64,000 nt of DNA. Origin: Zeugodacus cucurbitae (lineage: Eukaryota > Arthropoda > Insecta > Diptera > Tephritidae). The DNA lies in NCBI RefSeq assembly GCF_028554725.1, contig NC_071667.1, positions 53,003,501 through 53,067,500 on the forward strand, read 5' to 3'. A program made the translations under genes and the position numbers. The number at the start of each line of letters is the position of its first letter. The first letter of the stretch is position 1. Of this stretch, positions 23,811-35,081 are shown piece after piece. Under the pieces are notes generated by a model. The model saw only the letters and a list, made by a program, of their open reading frames with translations, did not search any database and had not been told where the DNA came from.

Positions 23811-26729
23811 AAGACACCTACAAATACACTGGACAAAAAAGTCAAATTCAAGAACATAAATATTCGACAGACCACTTTGAATTTCACCTTTAGTTGCGAA
23901 GTATTCGCTGAATAGAATAAATGGACATGTACTCACGTTTTCGATTATATTTTTAGAAATTCCCATTAGATTTCCAGATAAAACTGTTTTACCATATCAA
24001 ATTTTTGTCATTTTATAGAAAATTCGTTTACATTTTGTCAAAACATTTTGCTATCGATTTTTTTATTTTTGACCTATGGGGGAACCACTGTGCAATGGAT
24101 GCTTTCAAAATCCGGTATAACGAGTAAATAACTGAGCCTCTTGGAATGGTATGCTGTATTACAGGCTATATGCTTATTTAATAAATTCCTTAATCAACAA
24201 ACAATGCGATGTAAATAAATTAAGAACGTCGGTCTTCGCGCACTTTACTGTTCGATTTTTTTATTATATATATATTAATAACTTGAGTTTTAGAAAACTG
24301 TAATGAAGGTAAGATATAGGGAGTGGTACACTACAGAAAATCACACACGGCTATGGACACATGGTATTTTTTGGAGTTCAAATAAATACTGAGGACTTGA
24401 AACAAAATGTTAAAAGCTGAAGTTTTAGTAAATATGTTAAATATTTGCAGAGGGTTGCCACACTCGTTAAAATTTCAAAATTGGTAATAATTAAGTAAGA
24501 CGGATAAATAAATTGATTGATTTAATAAATAAGATATTTAGTTCAAAGTTGCCACCAGTTTTAAATATAAATTTATATACATATATATTATACATGTATA
24601 TACAAAAATATTTATTATTTCCAGTTTGTATTAGATTAGAATAACTGCCATTCTCATAAACTTATTTCGCAAGTTTTAATCTAGGAAATTATAAAAATAG
24701 ATATTTAGTAATTGCGATGTTAGAGCAATAAACTCGTGGATTTTCAAAAGACTCATTGTCGAAATCTCAGACACTTTCACACATTCTTTTATAATACATA
24801 CAAAGAATATGAAAATCATCAAACTTCTGTCAAACGAACCGACACGAGGCAAAAAACAAAAGCGGCTGCAAAAGATCAAGGCTCTTCATAACTTAATAAA
24901 TGACTACCCCACATGTATGTTTGTATGTATTTAAGCGTATATATATGTATGTGTTTGTAGTATTGCGCGCTCGCCATTTATACAGCGGGAAAAAAGCAAA
25001 TGGAAAGTCACAAGCGGTACTCAGCAATGCGTGTAGAATTTTATTTGATTTCCAACTAGCAAACGTTTGATGTGCAAAGCGTTAAGTGCCTCAAAGTATG
25101 CTTTTAACGAATGTTATTAAAAATTCCAAAAAATTCACTAACCACTTGCGGCTGTCATATAACACATACCAACGTACTGCGAGCGCAAATGGCATTTAAA
25201 TGGCGGCTTTTAAGAGTGCACAAAGAAAAAAACGTGCCGCTAAACTTTTTATCAAACCTAAATTAAAGAAATTAAGCGAAAACTTAAAGCTTTTTGCCTG
25301 GCGCTTTCTTTGGCGCGACCCGGCAAACGTCTTTTAATGTTTCGCATTTCGCGTTCTTTTTTTTTGCTCTTTCTCATTTGCAACGCCCGCAAACTCCTAA
25401 AAGCATGCTACGCGCTGACATGCTGTAGGAAAAACTGCTAATAATATGGCGCTTCCTTGGCGGCAGCGCAAGAAACAGTGGCTGCGTTGGCAGCGGAGAA
25501 TGTTAAGGAAATGAGAAATTACATTGCTTGCCTTCCGCCAACTTGGTGGCCGCGCATTTATTGCTAGCCCTTCAGTTTGCTGCCGCTGCTTGCCTCACAC
25601 ATATTTTATGATTTTGCTGTTCGTTTTTTTTTCAACTCAATTTGTTTTTGCATTTTTCCGCGCTCTTCATCCATTTTGCCATTTTTGTGCAATTCATTAC
25701 TCTTCCTCACTTACGAGTCAACAGCGCCAGCATTTACCGTTGCCATAAAGTAAAAGTACTTTAACTACTTTGTAGTGCGCAAGAAAAATTAGTCGAAATA
25801 TGAACAGTTAAATATATATGTGTATGTATGTATGTATATGCACAAGTAAATACAAATATTTATGTTTATGTGTGTGTTGGACATAAAAGTTATGCCCACT
25901 ACTTACTTACACGCATACGTGCGCTGCATTGTAATACTCGAGTGCAGACAAAATATTAAAATTCCACGAAAGTGCCATTTATATGTATGTGTACACACAC
26001 ACACACACACACATGTATACACACTCGCACTTCACGATTCTTTATAACACACTTGTTTGCTTACTTTTCTGCTGCTGTCGTCCACTCGTGCAGCATTGCG
26101 TAACTATGCATATTTTATTTCGTTCAGCTTTTCTTTTATTTCGCCAAGCACTCTGTTCGCCCCACCACTCCCAACGCTATTTGAAGTTCTCGCTGAAATT
26201 CTTACTGAAGTTCTTGCAGTTGAGATGAGACGCTGAAGGGCGCTGTGGGGCGTGCGAAACTCCTCGTGTATATGTTTTGTCAGCGCTGCAAAAGAAATGC
26301 CATAAAACCACTTTTCGCGCATTATTCTGCACTTTTCACCGAAAAATTGGAAAATGAATGCACGCGAGCGTACGTCGACATGAGCCGGTGAGTTTACGAA
26401 TATGCGCGTATAATACGGGACTACGCGCAGATGAAATATGTTTGGCGTTGGCGTGTAGGTGCAAGTGCCCTTTAGGGAAAATTACGCAGCAATTTGTTGG
26501 CATTAAACCTCACAAAACGGTCCAAAGTAAATAAAATAGTACTTTATGATTATTACTTTTTATACAGAACTCATGAGAGATACTCGAATTACAGCGCTCG
26601 GCTTTTTGATTGTATATCCATGACATCCCTTGGGCACGGTTTGAAAGTAACAAATATCGCATATTTTAAGGATGTCGAAATACAGTATATTTTCAAGTAA
26701 AATCGCTCCATATTTTCCTCTAGCGCCCC
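23811..26729. other. no gene seen; AC microsatellite
   Basis: No supported exon. A G+C-richer block lies at about 25300-25700. A (CA)n tract lies at 25993-26013, and the frames around it are products of the tract. A GAGCCG|GTGAGTTT sequence at about 26385 resembles a donor but has no coding frame before it. Confidence 0.45.
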
Positions 26730-27450
26730 TACACCGAATTTAAGGGCTCAGCCCTTTTCGGTTGACTTTTAACTATATATATGTATCTTTGTCGTTATGC
26801 ATATTCGGGAAGCAGGGGTAGATGTGAACCAATTTCAACAGTTTTCCATCCGAAACATCACGATATCAGGAACATATTATCTAAGAAATTTGGTTACACT
26901 TAGTCGAGTAGTTCCTGAGATATGGTTTTTGAACCAAAACTGGGTGCCCAATTTTCTTTTTTGATACCAATTAGAATAAACTTCTTTTCTGAAAAATTTA
27001 GAGCTTCTGATTTTTCGTTAGTGAGCTAATGCACTTTTAGTAGTTCAATTCAACATTTGTATAGGGGGTGGACGTGGTTACTATTCGATTTATCTCATTT
27101 TCGTGGCGTATCGTAGGTTTGATATATATAAAAAATATATTTGTGGGAGAGACCACGCCTACTTTTTTTAAACAATTTCGGCCAAATATGCCCTTTTTAA
27201 AGCCGAATTTGTGGCTTATTCGTAGCGCTTTATAGATTTTCACTTAAAGCCATTTTTTTGAAAAGTCATTGGTCCGATTTCACCCCGTAACTTATGGTGC
27301 CGAGGAATATATGTACCAAGTTATCGCTTATACGGACGGAAGAACAGACAAAAATGCAGATTTTAACTCTACTCGTCATTCTGATCACTCTATAACTATA
27401 TTTCTAACTCGCTTCGTTTTAGGTGTTACAAACATCCGTTATGTTATTCT
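26730..27450 (+). mobile_element. family A fragment, plus orientation
   Basis: Starts with a degraded left end (AAGGGCTCAGCCCTTTTCGG), then shows TAGTTCCTGAGATATGGTTT, GGGGGTGGACGTGGTTACTA, GGGAGAGACCACGCCTACTT, ACGGACGGAAGAACAGACA, and TTTCTAACTCGCTTCGTTTT followed by a TGTTACAAACATCCGTTATG block, which is the usual order up to near the right end. The right 16-mer is not kept. Confidence 0.6.
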
Positions 27451-27494
27451 CTGGCAGATTTTAAATTCTTATTTAGCTTTTCATTATAAAAATG

Positions 27495-27925
27495 TTTTCA
27501 AATTCGCTCAATAATATTTTCCTAACTTCCATATGATATATTATGAAAATATACCAAATCGATTCACAACCACGCCTACTTCCCATATATCACAACTTTG
27601 AAGTCGATCCGAATCGTTTATTCAACAATATATAAATCGCCCTTCGATATATCGAACATAAGGACCTCAGTGCTTCTAATAAATATAGGTAAGTCTCTCA
27701 GATATTTTAATGAAATTCAGAAGGAATATTTTCCTTCTAATAATAATTCGGGTCATAACTTCCCTTAGCTCCCATATACCTAATATTTGGGGTTTCAAAC
27801 GTTCATTGCATAAAGCCCATATATGTACCGAATATGTGGTTCAAATCTAATCTAATTAAATAAATAAATAGAAAGAGAGTGTAAAATGTTAGGTTATACC
27901 CGAACTTAGCCTTTCCTTACTTGTT
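27495..27925 (-). mobile_element. family A fragment, minus orientation
   Basis: Left half of family A on the minus strand. Read on the plus strand it has CACAACCACGCCTACTTCCC, CGAACATAAGGACCTCAGTG, AAGTCTCTCAGATATTTT, and ends AAAATGTTAGGTTATACCCG followed by TTAGCCTTTCCTTACTTGTT, a diverged copy of the left end with its hairpin. It faces the copy at 26730-27450, so the two lie almost tail to tail. Confidence 0.65.
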
Positions 27926-29561
27926 TTGGTTTAGGTTTTCTAAATAGAACTCTTTAGCAGTTACTCTAATAATTAGGTGATGAACTTGTAATGTGATATA
28001 GGATCCAGACAAACGTTCCGTTGGATATATTAGTCACAAGTTAGATTGGCCTCGTAAACTTATTCCTCAAATTTAAAATTCAAATTTAGTATCTTGGTTG
28101 CCAGTTTACCCTGGGAAGGATACGAAAACTATGACCTGGGTCTGATCCAAATGAAATGAAATGGATTTTTCTGAATCACACACACATAATTGGTTTTTCC
28201 CTACCAGGTCATTGCCGAACAGATTCGCCAAGCTTCTCCACTCGAATTATGCATATCATAACGAAGGGGCACTTTGAAGCAGCAAAAGGAGAAGCGACAC
28301 ATTCCCAGATCCGCTCAAATGCAATAAAAGTAGACGCACTTACAGATAATGCGGCACAACACACAAACACACACTCGCAGACGGAGTCGAGTAAATGTAT
28401 AATGCATGAATGCGCATTTGTGCGTCCGGCGTATGTTGTGTGAGTGTATGTAAGAGCATCATGAGTAGCATAATGATGCACATTTACATACATGCACAGG
28501 TTTTGTATTATCGAAATTTGTCGTAAAATGCAGCAAATCAGCAACACAGATTCGATCTTTTATGTTCGCACGGTTGCATGGATGTACATATATATCTATT
28601 ATATGTGTGTGTGTCAGCACACATACAAGCGCAAAAGCTCGACAGTCTCATGCGCTTGCCATTATTGCCATTATTCCTTTCATATTTCATTTCGTTCGAT
28701 TTGCCTCTTTTTCGCCTCCTTTTCGCTTAGTTTATGAGCTTTTTATTGGCAAAGTAGCAAAAAACGTAAATACCTTAAGCTACGCCAAAAGACATGCCCA
28801 TAACACGAGTACACAAGTGCGGAAAGGAGCATTGAATGGTTGGACGGACATATAGTACATATGTGTCGGAAGTGTGCAGGATGTTCGAACTTCGAGGTAT
28901 GCGAAAATCAGATTTATTTTCTGCTGACTACAAATGCCATTACATACATACATATATATCCGCAGTGGAGCACACACACACACACAATATTTGATGGGCC
29001 AGCGTGGTGCCATCAGCCAAAAGACGTTATGCAATTCACAGAATATGAATGAGCGCTGCACTTGGACTAAGTAATTTTCGTATCTTTCAGTGGAATCTAC
29101 AGAGAAGCGCATAAGAAATGCATATGCAGAGCATTGAGAAAGCGGGAAGTTAATGCTTTCAAAGGAATATTTAATGCGAAGAAGCAACAGAATGTGGAAA
29201 TATGACGGTGCTGCATATTTCAGAGAGATCTTTGAGGGCGCAGTACCAATATTTCAGCCATCCCACTTTTTATTGTGAATTACTATACAAGCTATTTTAA
29301 ATATTATTCTTTGAGCACCTTAACCTAAATAGACTAGTGTAATACTGTATGGTTGAAAAGATAACACCATTAATGACTGTCAGATAACACAGAAATCTTC
29401 TCAAAACGGCTCTATTGAATATTCTACTGAAGTATTCAGGTTTTTGCTGGAAATTACTATATTATTATACCAAGAAAAATAGCCTGTACACGGTTAGCCT
29501 TTCTATTTATACGACCCGGCCCTCATTTGTCTTGATGAGCCAAAAAGAGAAAACATTGAGA
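27926..29561. other. no gene seen
   Basis: Overlapping frames on both strands at 28156-29187 are rich in Cys, His and Thr from CA/TG tracts and carry no motif. No exon is supported. Confidence 0.4.
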
Positions 29562-29852
29562 TATCTAATCTATCTCTATCTCTGTCTCTACCTCTATCTT
29601 TATCCCTATCTCTGTATCTATCCCTATCTCTATCTCTATCTCAATCTCAATCTCAATCTCAATCTCTATCTCTATCTCTATCTCTATCTCTATCTCTATC
29701 TCTATCTCTATCTCTATCTCTATCTCTATCTCTATCTCTATCTCTATCTCTATCTCTATCTCTATCTCTATCTCTATCTCTATCTCTATCTCTATCTCTA
29801 TCTCTATCTCTATCTCTGTCTCTGTCTCTGTCTCTGTCTCTATATCTATCTT
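29562..29852 (+). repeat. hexanucleotide microsatellite (TCTCTA)n
   Basis: About 290 bp of the hexamer TCTCTA and close variants. It has an ordered structure: irregular units with TCTCTG, CCCTAT and TTTATC at the left, a run of TCTCAA, a long nearly pure TCTCTA core at about 29665-29815, then a run of TCTCTG at the right. The frame that reads as alternating Leu-Tyr through it is a by-product of the repeat. Confidence 0.97.
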
Positions 29853-32776
29853 TATAAAAGGAGGCTATAAATATAAGAATAGAAGATTTTAATTCATTTA
29901 AAGTCTCATGTCTGCGACCCTAATGCTTTCATGACTAAAGGCATAATAATTTCTCGAAGAGAGAGCTTAAGTGCTTAAATAAATTAACGAATTTTCAAAA
30001 AATTATCCCTAAAAAACATCTATTTAGGTATGTCATTTTATTAATCTAGCAAATGTATCAGATTGGGATAAGTAAAAGAAAAAAAATCAACTCTGCCTTA
30101 TGAGATGAATGCAGAATGAGAATTACTCGGCTAACTAGACATAGAAAATTAAAATTGCAAAACGCCAGCAAATATTCATAACAAATAATACATACCCACA
30201 AGTGTGTGTATGTGTGGTCACAATCTACGTACGCAAGACGCCTATTCATTGTGAAAAATACGACTACTGCAAATTGGTAAACATTTTTCATTCCATTTTC
30301 GTTCAATGGCTTCATTTCGACTGAACCAATCTTTGGTCTGGAGTACAGTTTCGACTACTACTACTACTACAGTTAGTAGTCGAAACTGTACTCCAGACCA
30401 AAGATTGCAAAGTATGTATGTGCGAGTGTGTGTACGAGTATATTTAAGTAGTGACCAACACAAGTGCAAATATCAAAGTCCATTCTGGTGTGCTCAATAA
30501 CGGTTTTTGAATTTGTATTTAGGTATGTGGGTACGTGTGTATGTGTGTGTGTTGGTATTCATATTACTAATTCTTCGACGATATTCTTCGATTTCATTGC
30601 AAATTTTTAGTTGGCAGATATGAACACAAAAGGCAATACATTCACTTCTTAATTGTATGACAAACAAAGGAAATGGGAACGAGCGCACGCAAGCAACCAC
30701 GCACACAACGATATTGACTTGTTTACTTATGTATAGACATGTGCATGCGGTTTAGTAGAACAAAACACCCAGTAGGACAAATTTGTGATTTGTGTTTGCA
30801 CTAAATTAGAATTGTAATCTGTATATTGTTGTATATTGAGGCGACGCTAGTGTCAAGAACAAAAAGACGCTATCTAACTGATCTGAAGAGATATTTGATC
30901 GCACTACATTATAAATAGAAGAATACACTTGTTAATCAAAGACTGATTTGAATGAAATAAGAGATCCTGCCGGCTCTGAAAAGTCTTAATGTGTAATTGC
31001 TATTGAGGAAATGAAAGCTCAGGGGATGGAGTCTAATAATAGTAGTTGTTTAACCACTAGTTCAAACTTTTGTATATCCAGATCAGTGAAAACACAACTA
31101 GATTTTCTCATCCATGGACAACCCATTTTACTTTTTCTATAAAAAAAATCTTCTTAACAGAATCGATAGATTTCTACAGCTTTGAAATTTACTCAAAATT
31201 TTCCTACTGGGTACTCGCAAGCACACATCACCACTGTAAATTCCATTAGAAAATTCTATGTGGAGGGTGACGGTTACAATAGCATTTGTTAGGTTTGGTC
31301 GATGGTCGAAGAAAAGAGAATTTCTATGCGGTTTGTAGTCGTACACACACATACACACATGCGTAGTTGGGAAGCACCCCTGAGCACATATTGAGATTTA
31401 GTTGAGGCCAAGCATTCGTAGGGCACGTAATTACACAAAGAAATGGGAACGGCAGCAAAGGTAAACAAAATGGAAAAATATTGAAATGGGCAGGAAAAGA
31501 AAAATAAAAATCGTTTCTAGTAGACCAAAGGGCGAACATCTTCGTTATGGCGAGACGTCTAAAAGTGCGATTTATGCAGAAGTTAAAATGGGAATTAAAA
31601 AATCTATTTATAAACGGAGGAGCGCTGTGTAGGCAGCTGCAAGCGGTTCAAGTTAACTGTAATTACAATATTATGCTTAATTGCAGGGAATGTAAATTAG
31701 ACATGGCAATTTTCTTATTATTCAAACTAACCTAAACGTAAGTTCTTATTGCGTTGTTCCTTATACTTCAAGCTTTTATTTAAATGCTACTGAATGCAGT
31801 TGTTTATTTAAATCCATAGTCACACCCTTATTACAGATTCCTTAGCTTATTTATAAATGAATTCCTGAGAATATTGAAGAATATGGACAGAGTGGATTAT
31901 GTTTTCCAGTTCTATGAACAAGCAACATATTATGTGGGGTTTTGTAGAGTTTCCAACATATATTCTGTATAAAATCAAATAGATAGTTTTAGCACAACTT
32001 CAATGCGTTTGAAAAATGTAATTACATTTAGGGAAATTTAAAGAAACAACTTTTTTATCTCATCTTTTGGTCTAATGGATAGAATGGATAGGTTTGTAAC
32101 GAGCCTTAATGGAAGATTTTCAAATAGCGCTAGGGATAAATGAGCCAAAGTCATAAAGCGGAGTGTTTTCCATTAATAAATTAATCAGAAAATATATCAC
32201 TCTGAAAGTAAATGAACTGTAAACTCTTTTCTTTCTTTTGTTTATAAAATTGACCTATGTACTATATGCATTAAATTTACTTTCAAGTCAAATGGATTAA
32301 TGCAAGACTTGAATCCAATGTATTGATTCTATAAACAATTTGAGGAAAATACATTACATACTGATCGATATACATATATGTCAACCAAGGAGGTATAGAG
32401 GGAAGTTTTGGAAAAAATGGACAGATACCTGTAGTACTATATGCGGTAATTAAGGGCGGAACCACGCCTACTTTGTAGAACGCAGGACTTAGATAGTTCA
32501 AACAGTGAACGGCGTAAATCCCTAGACAGAGAGCCGAAACGACCTGTCTTATAAGATTTCAATGTAAATAAACAGTCATCACCGCTTCTACCATACGCTA
32601 CCGTATCCGATATTCTAGTCATTCGCATTTTTCTCATAGAGAAGAGTCAGCCGCTTCTCACTCTCAAATTAAATTCTTTAAAATTTCTTAAAATAACTCA
32701 AATTTACAGTCGAAAAATATTGTTTTTTAAAAAATAATAATATTATTTGTAATAGTTGGATTTCAGTTTTGATCTT
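29853..32776. other. no gene seen apart from a perfect hairpin
   Basis: A+T-rich sequence without a supported exon. The short frames near 30242-30706 arise from the hairpin and CA tracts. A stretch at about 32445-32470 resembles a short piece of family A (GCGGAACCACGCCTACTTT). Confidence 0.4.
30327..30407. repeat. perfect 34-bp inverted repeat with 13-nt loop
   Basis: The arm 30327-30360 is the exact reverse complement of 30374-30407. The loop 30361-30373 continues a CTA run that ends the left arm. Pairing stops at the next base outside on both sides. No terminal-repeat or transposon feature surrounds it. It would extrude as a hairpin in DNA or fold in RNA on either strand. Confidence 0.95.
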
Positions 32777-33755
32777 TTCTTCTTCTTCTTAACTGGCGTA
32801 GAAACCGCTTACGCGGTTATAGCCGAGTCCACAACAGTGCGCCACGCATCTCTCCTTTTGGCGGTTTGGCGCCAATTGGTAATACCAAGTGAAGACAGGT
32901 CCTTCTCCACCTGGTCCTTCCACCGGAGTGGAGGTCTCCCTCTTCCTCGGCTTCCACCAGCGGGTACTGCATCGAAAACTTTCAGAGCTGGGGCACTTTC
33001 ATCCATTCGAACAACATGACCTAGCCAGCGTAGCCGCTGTCTTTTTATTCGCTGGACTATGTCTATGTCGTCGAACAACACATACAGCTCATCATTCCAT
33101 CTTCTGCGGTATTCGCCGTTGCCAATGTTTAAGGGACCGTAAATCTTCCGCAAAACCTTTCTCTCGAAAACTCCTAGTGCCGTCTCATCGGATGTTGACA
33201 CCGTCCACGCTTCTGCACCATAAAGTAGGACGGGAATGATGAGGGACTTGTAGAGTTTAGTTTTTGTTCGTCGAGAGAGGACTTTACTTTTCAATTGCCT
33301 ACTCAGTCCATAGTAGCACCTGTTGGCAAGAGTGATTCTGCGTTGGATTTCAAGGCTGACATTATTATCGGTGTTAATGTTGGTTCCTAGGTATACGAAA
33401 TTATCTACAACTTCAAAGTTATGACTGTCAACAGTGACGTGGGAGCCAAGACGCGAATGCGCTGACTGTTTGTTTGATGACAGGAGATATTTCGTCTTGT
33501 CCTCGTTCACCACCAGACCCATTCGCTTCGCTTCCTTATCCAGGCGGGAAAAAGCAGAACTAACGGCGCGGGTGTTGTTTCCGATGATATCAATATCATC
33601 GGCGTACGCCAGGAGCTGTACACTCTTGTAGAAGATTGTACCTTCTCTATTTAGCTCTGCAGCTCTTATAATTTTCTCCAGCATCAAGTTAAAGAAGTCG
33701 CACGATAGCGAGTCACCTTGTCTGAAACCTCGTATCGAACGGCTCGGAGAGCTTT
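32777..33755 (-). pseudogene. RTE-like non-LTR retrotransposon, 5'-truncated, C-terminal reverse transcriptase ORF open
   Basis: A minus-strand frame runs open from the truncated edge at about 33755 to a TAA at 32809-32811. Order: SIRGFRQGDSLSCDFFNLML (finger/palm), QLLAYADDIDIIG with the YADD catalytic motif, LVVNEDKTKYLL, FVYLGTNIN, then LYKSLIIPVLLYGAEAWT, ERKVLRKIYGPL, RQRLRWLGHVVRMDE, PAGGSRGRGRPPLRWKDQVE. The C-terminal order is that of RTE-type elements. The endonuclease and first reverse transcriptase blocks are absent, so it cannot move alone. The 3' end carries a short TTC-repeat tail (32773-32790 as read on plus) rather than poly(A), which fits RTE elements. An uninterrupted frame suggests a fairly young insertion. 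Clade assignment is by motif order only. Confidence 0.85.
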
Positions 33756-34904
33756 TATATTATTATAAATTAAAACTGAAAGGCTAAATGTGTGAAAAAC
33801 AATCTAGACAAGTTGAGCTATGGCAACATTCATTTCTCATTTTTTCTTTGCTCCTACGGGCATAACTTTTGTCAAATTTTGATTGCTACAGGCGACAAGT
33901 ACGGGCGGGTGGGACGTTTTTGACTGTTTCAACTGAAACATTGCACTCTACAATTTTTTTACGAGAGCTTTAAATGTTCGTCAAATTTCATCAAAAACTT
34001 ATAATTTTTACTCAATTGATATCGTTAGCTCAAAATGTATATAATAATTGAGGAGTGTTTTTCAAAAGAGGATATTTACATTTTTATTTTTTTTAACAAA
34101 GTATTCAGTATTGTTCTTAGTGCTAATATAAACAATCATGGATTTTGATCTGATCGAGATTTAATATAGAGCGTTCGCATCAAATTTCATAACATAAAAG
34201 GAGTGTTGTGATATTTTGAAGCTTAGAAAAGAATTTCAATAGACTGGTTAGTATTCAATCATTAAAGAGAATTTTTCACTTTAAGAAACTGGTTGTTGGT
34301 TCAACCACTGTCAAATTGAAGGCCTATGAAAACTATAAATTCTGAATCTGGCTCAGAACAACCTATGTCATTACTAAAGAGGGAAACGACCTCCTTTGAC
34401 TTTAGAAAATTTGACACTGACACCTTGTTAACCGCCTAATGGTAGGCAATATTTCATTTATATTATTTAAATAACTTCAAGTTTCAATTTTCGTTTTACA
34501 TACATAAGTTCAGCATGAAATATGAGAATAAATAGATAAAAATAGATAAATAGATGCAATTTGATGATAGATAGAGAGTGCATATATAAACTGCATTATT
34601 GAAAACCAAGTTTTCTGAGAATGATGTAATAGTTTTTAATGCTATCTTTTTCATATTTATATTTAATATTTATACAAAAATTGCGAATGATAATATAATA
34701 CTCAAACTAACTATAAAATAACGCATTTTTAACTGAAAAATTCCATAAATAATTAGTTATCTGAAACAAAACCTTCAAACGAACTCCTAAATGTAGGCAA
34801 CACTGTAGTAATATCTTGTTATACCGACAACAAAAACCTTTTTGACGATTGATTGATTTTGATTTATAATAAATATTTAATTCGACCGTTAAACGCTACA
34901 ATAT
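33756..34904. other. no gene seen
   Basis: Immediately beside the retrotransposon copy. A+T-rich. Nothing recognisable on either strand. Confidence 0.4.
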
Positions 34905-35081
34905 ATGAGTACAAATGAAACGCAAGCATTTTATAAAGCATTTGATGGGGACGACAACATTGTAGAGATGTATTTAAGCGCAAACCAATTTACAGGTTCG
35001 CTGCTGTTGTGTTTTGGAGCCAAATCACATACCGAATGGCATTTAAACTGTCTGTTGGTTGAAAACGAAATTTTCGATTGA
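34905..35081 (+). CDS. small ORF, 58 codons, unidentified
   Basis: ATG at 34905 to TGA at 35079-35081. The predicted product is balanced in composition, not a microsatellite product: it opens with MSTNETQAFYKAFDGDDN and has LSANQFTGSLLLCFGAK in the middle. I do not recognise a family, signal peptide or membrane segment. The 3' end of the frame overlaps a 13-bp inverted repeat (GCATTTAAACTGT near 35039 and its complement near 35088). It could be a small gene, a remnant of a larger exon or chance. Confidence 0.2.
   Translation: MSTNETQAFYKAFDGDDNIVEMYLSANQFTGSLLLCFGAKSHTEWHLNCLLVENEIFD

Noticed and set aside
28156..29187. Cluster of overlapping frames of 70-135 codons on both strands
   Set aside because: Mutually overlapping, built on CA/TG and low-complexity tracts, with no domain or consistent splice sites.
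29562..29852. CRISPR-like regular array
   Set aside because: The repeat is a continuous 6-bp microsatellite without spacers, in an animal genome.
29415..29870. 151-codon frame of alternating Leu and Tyr
   Set aside because: Direct translation of the TCTCTA microsatellite.
32889..33239. 116-codon plus-strand frame
   Set aside because: Antisense shadow of the RTE-like reverse transcriptase.
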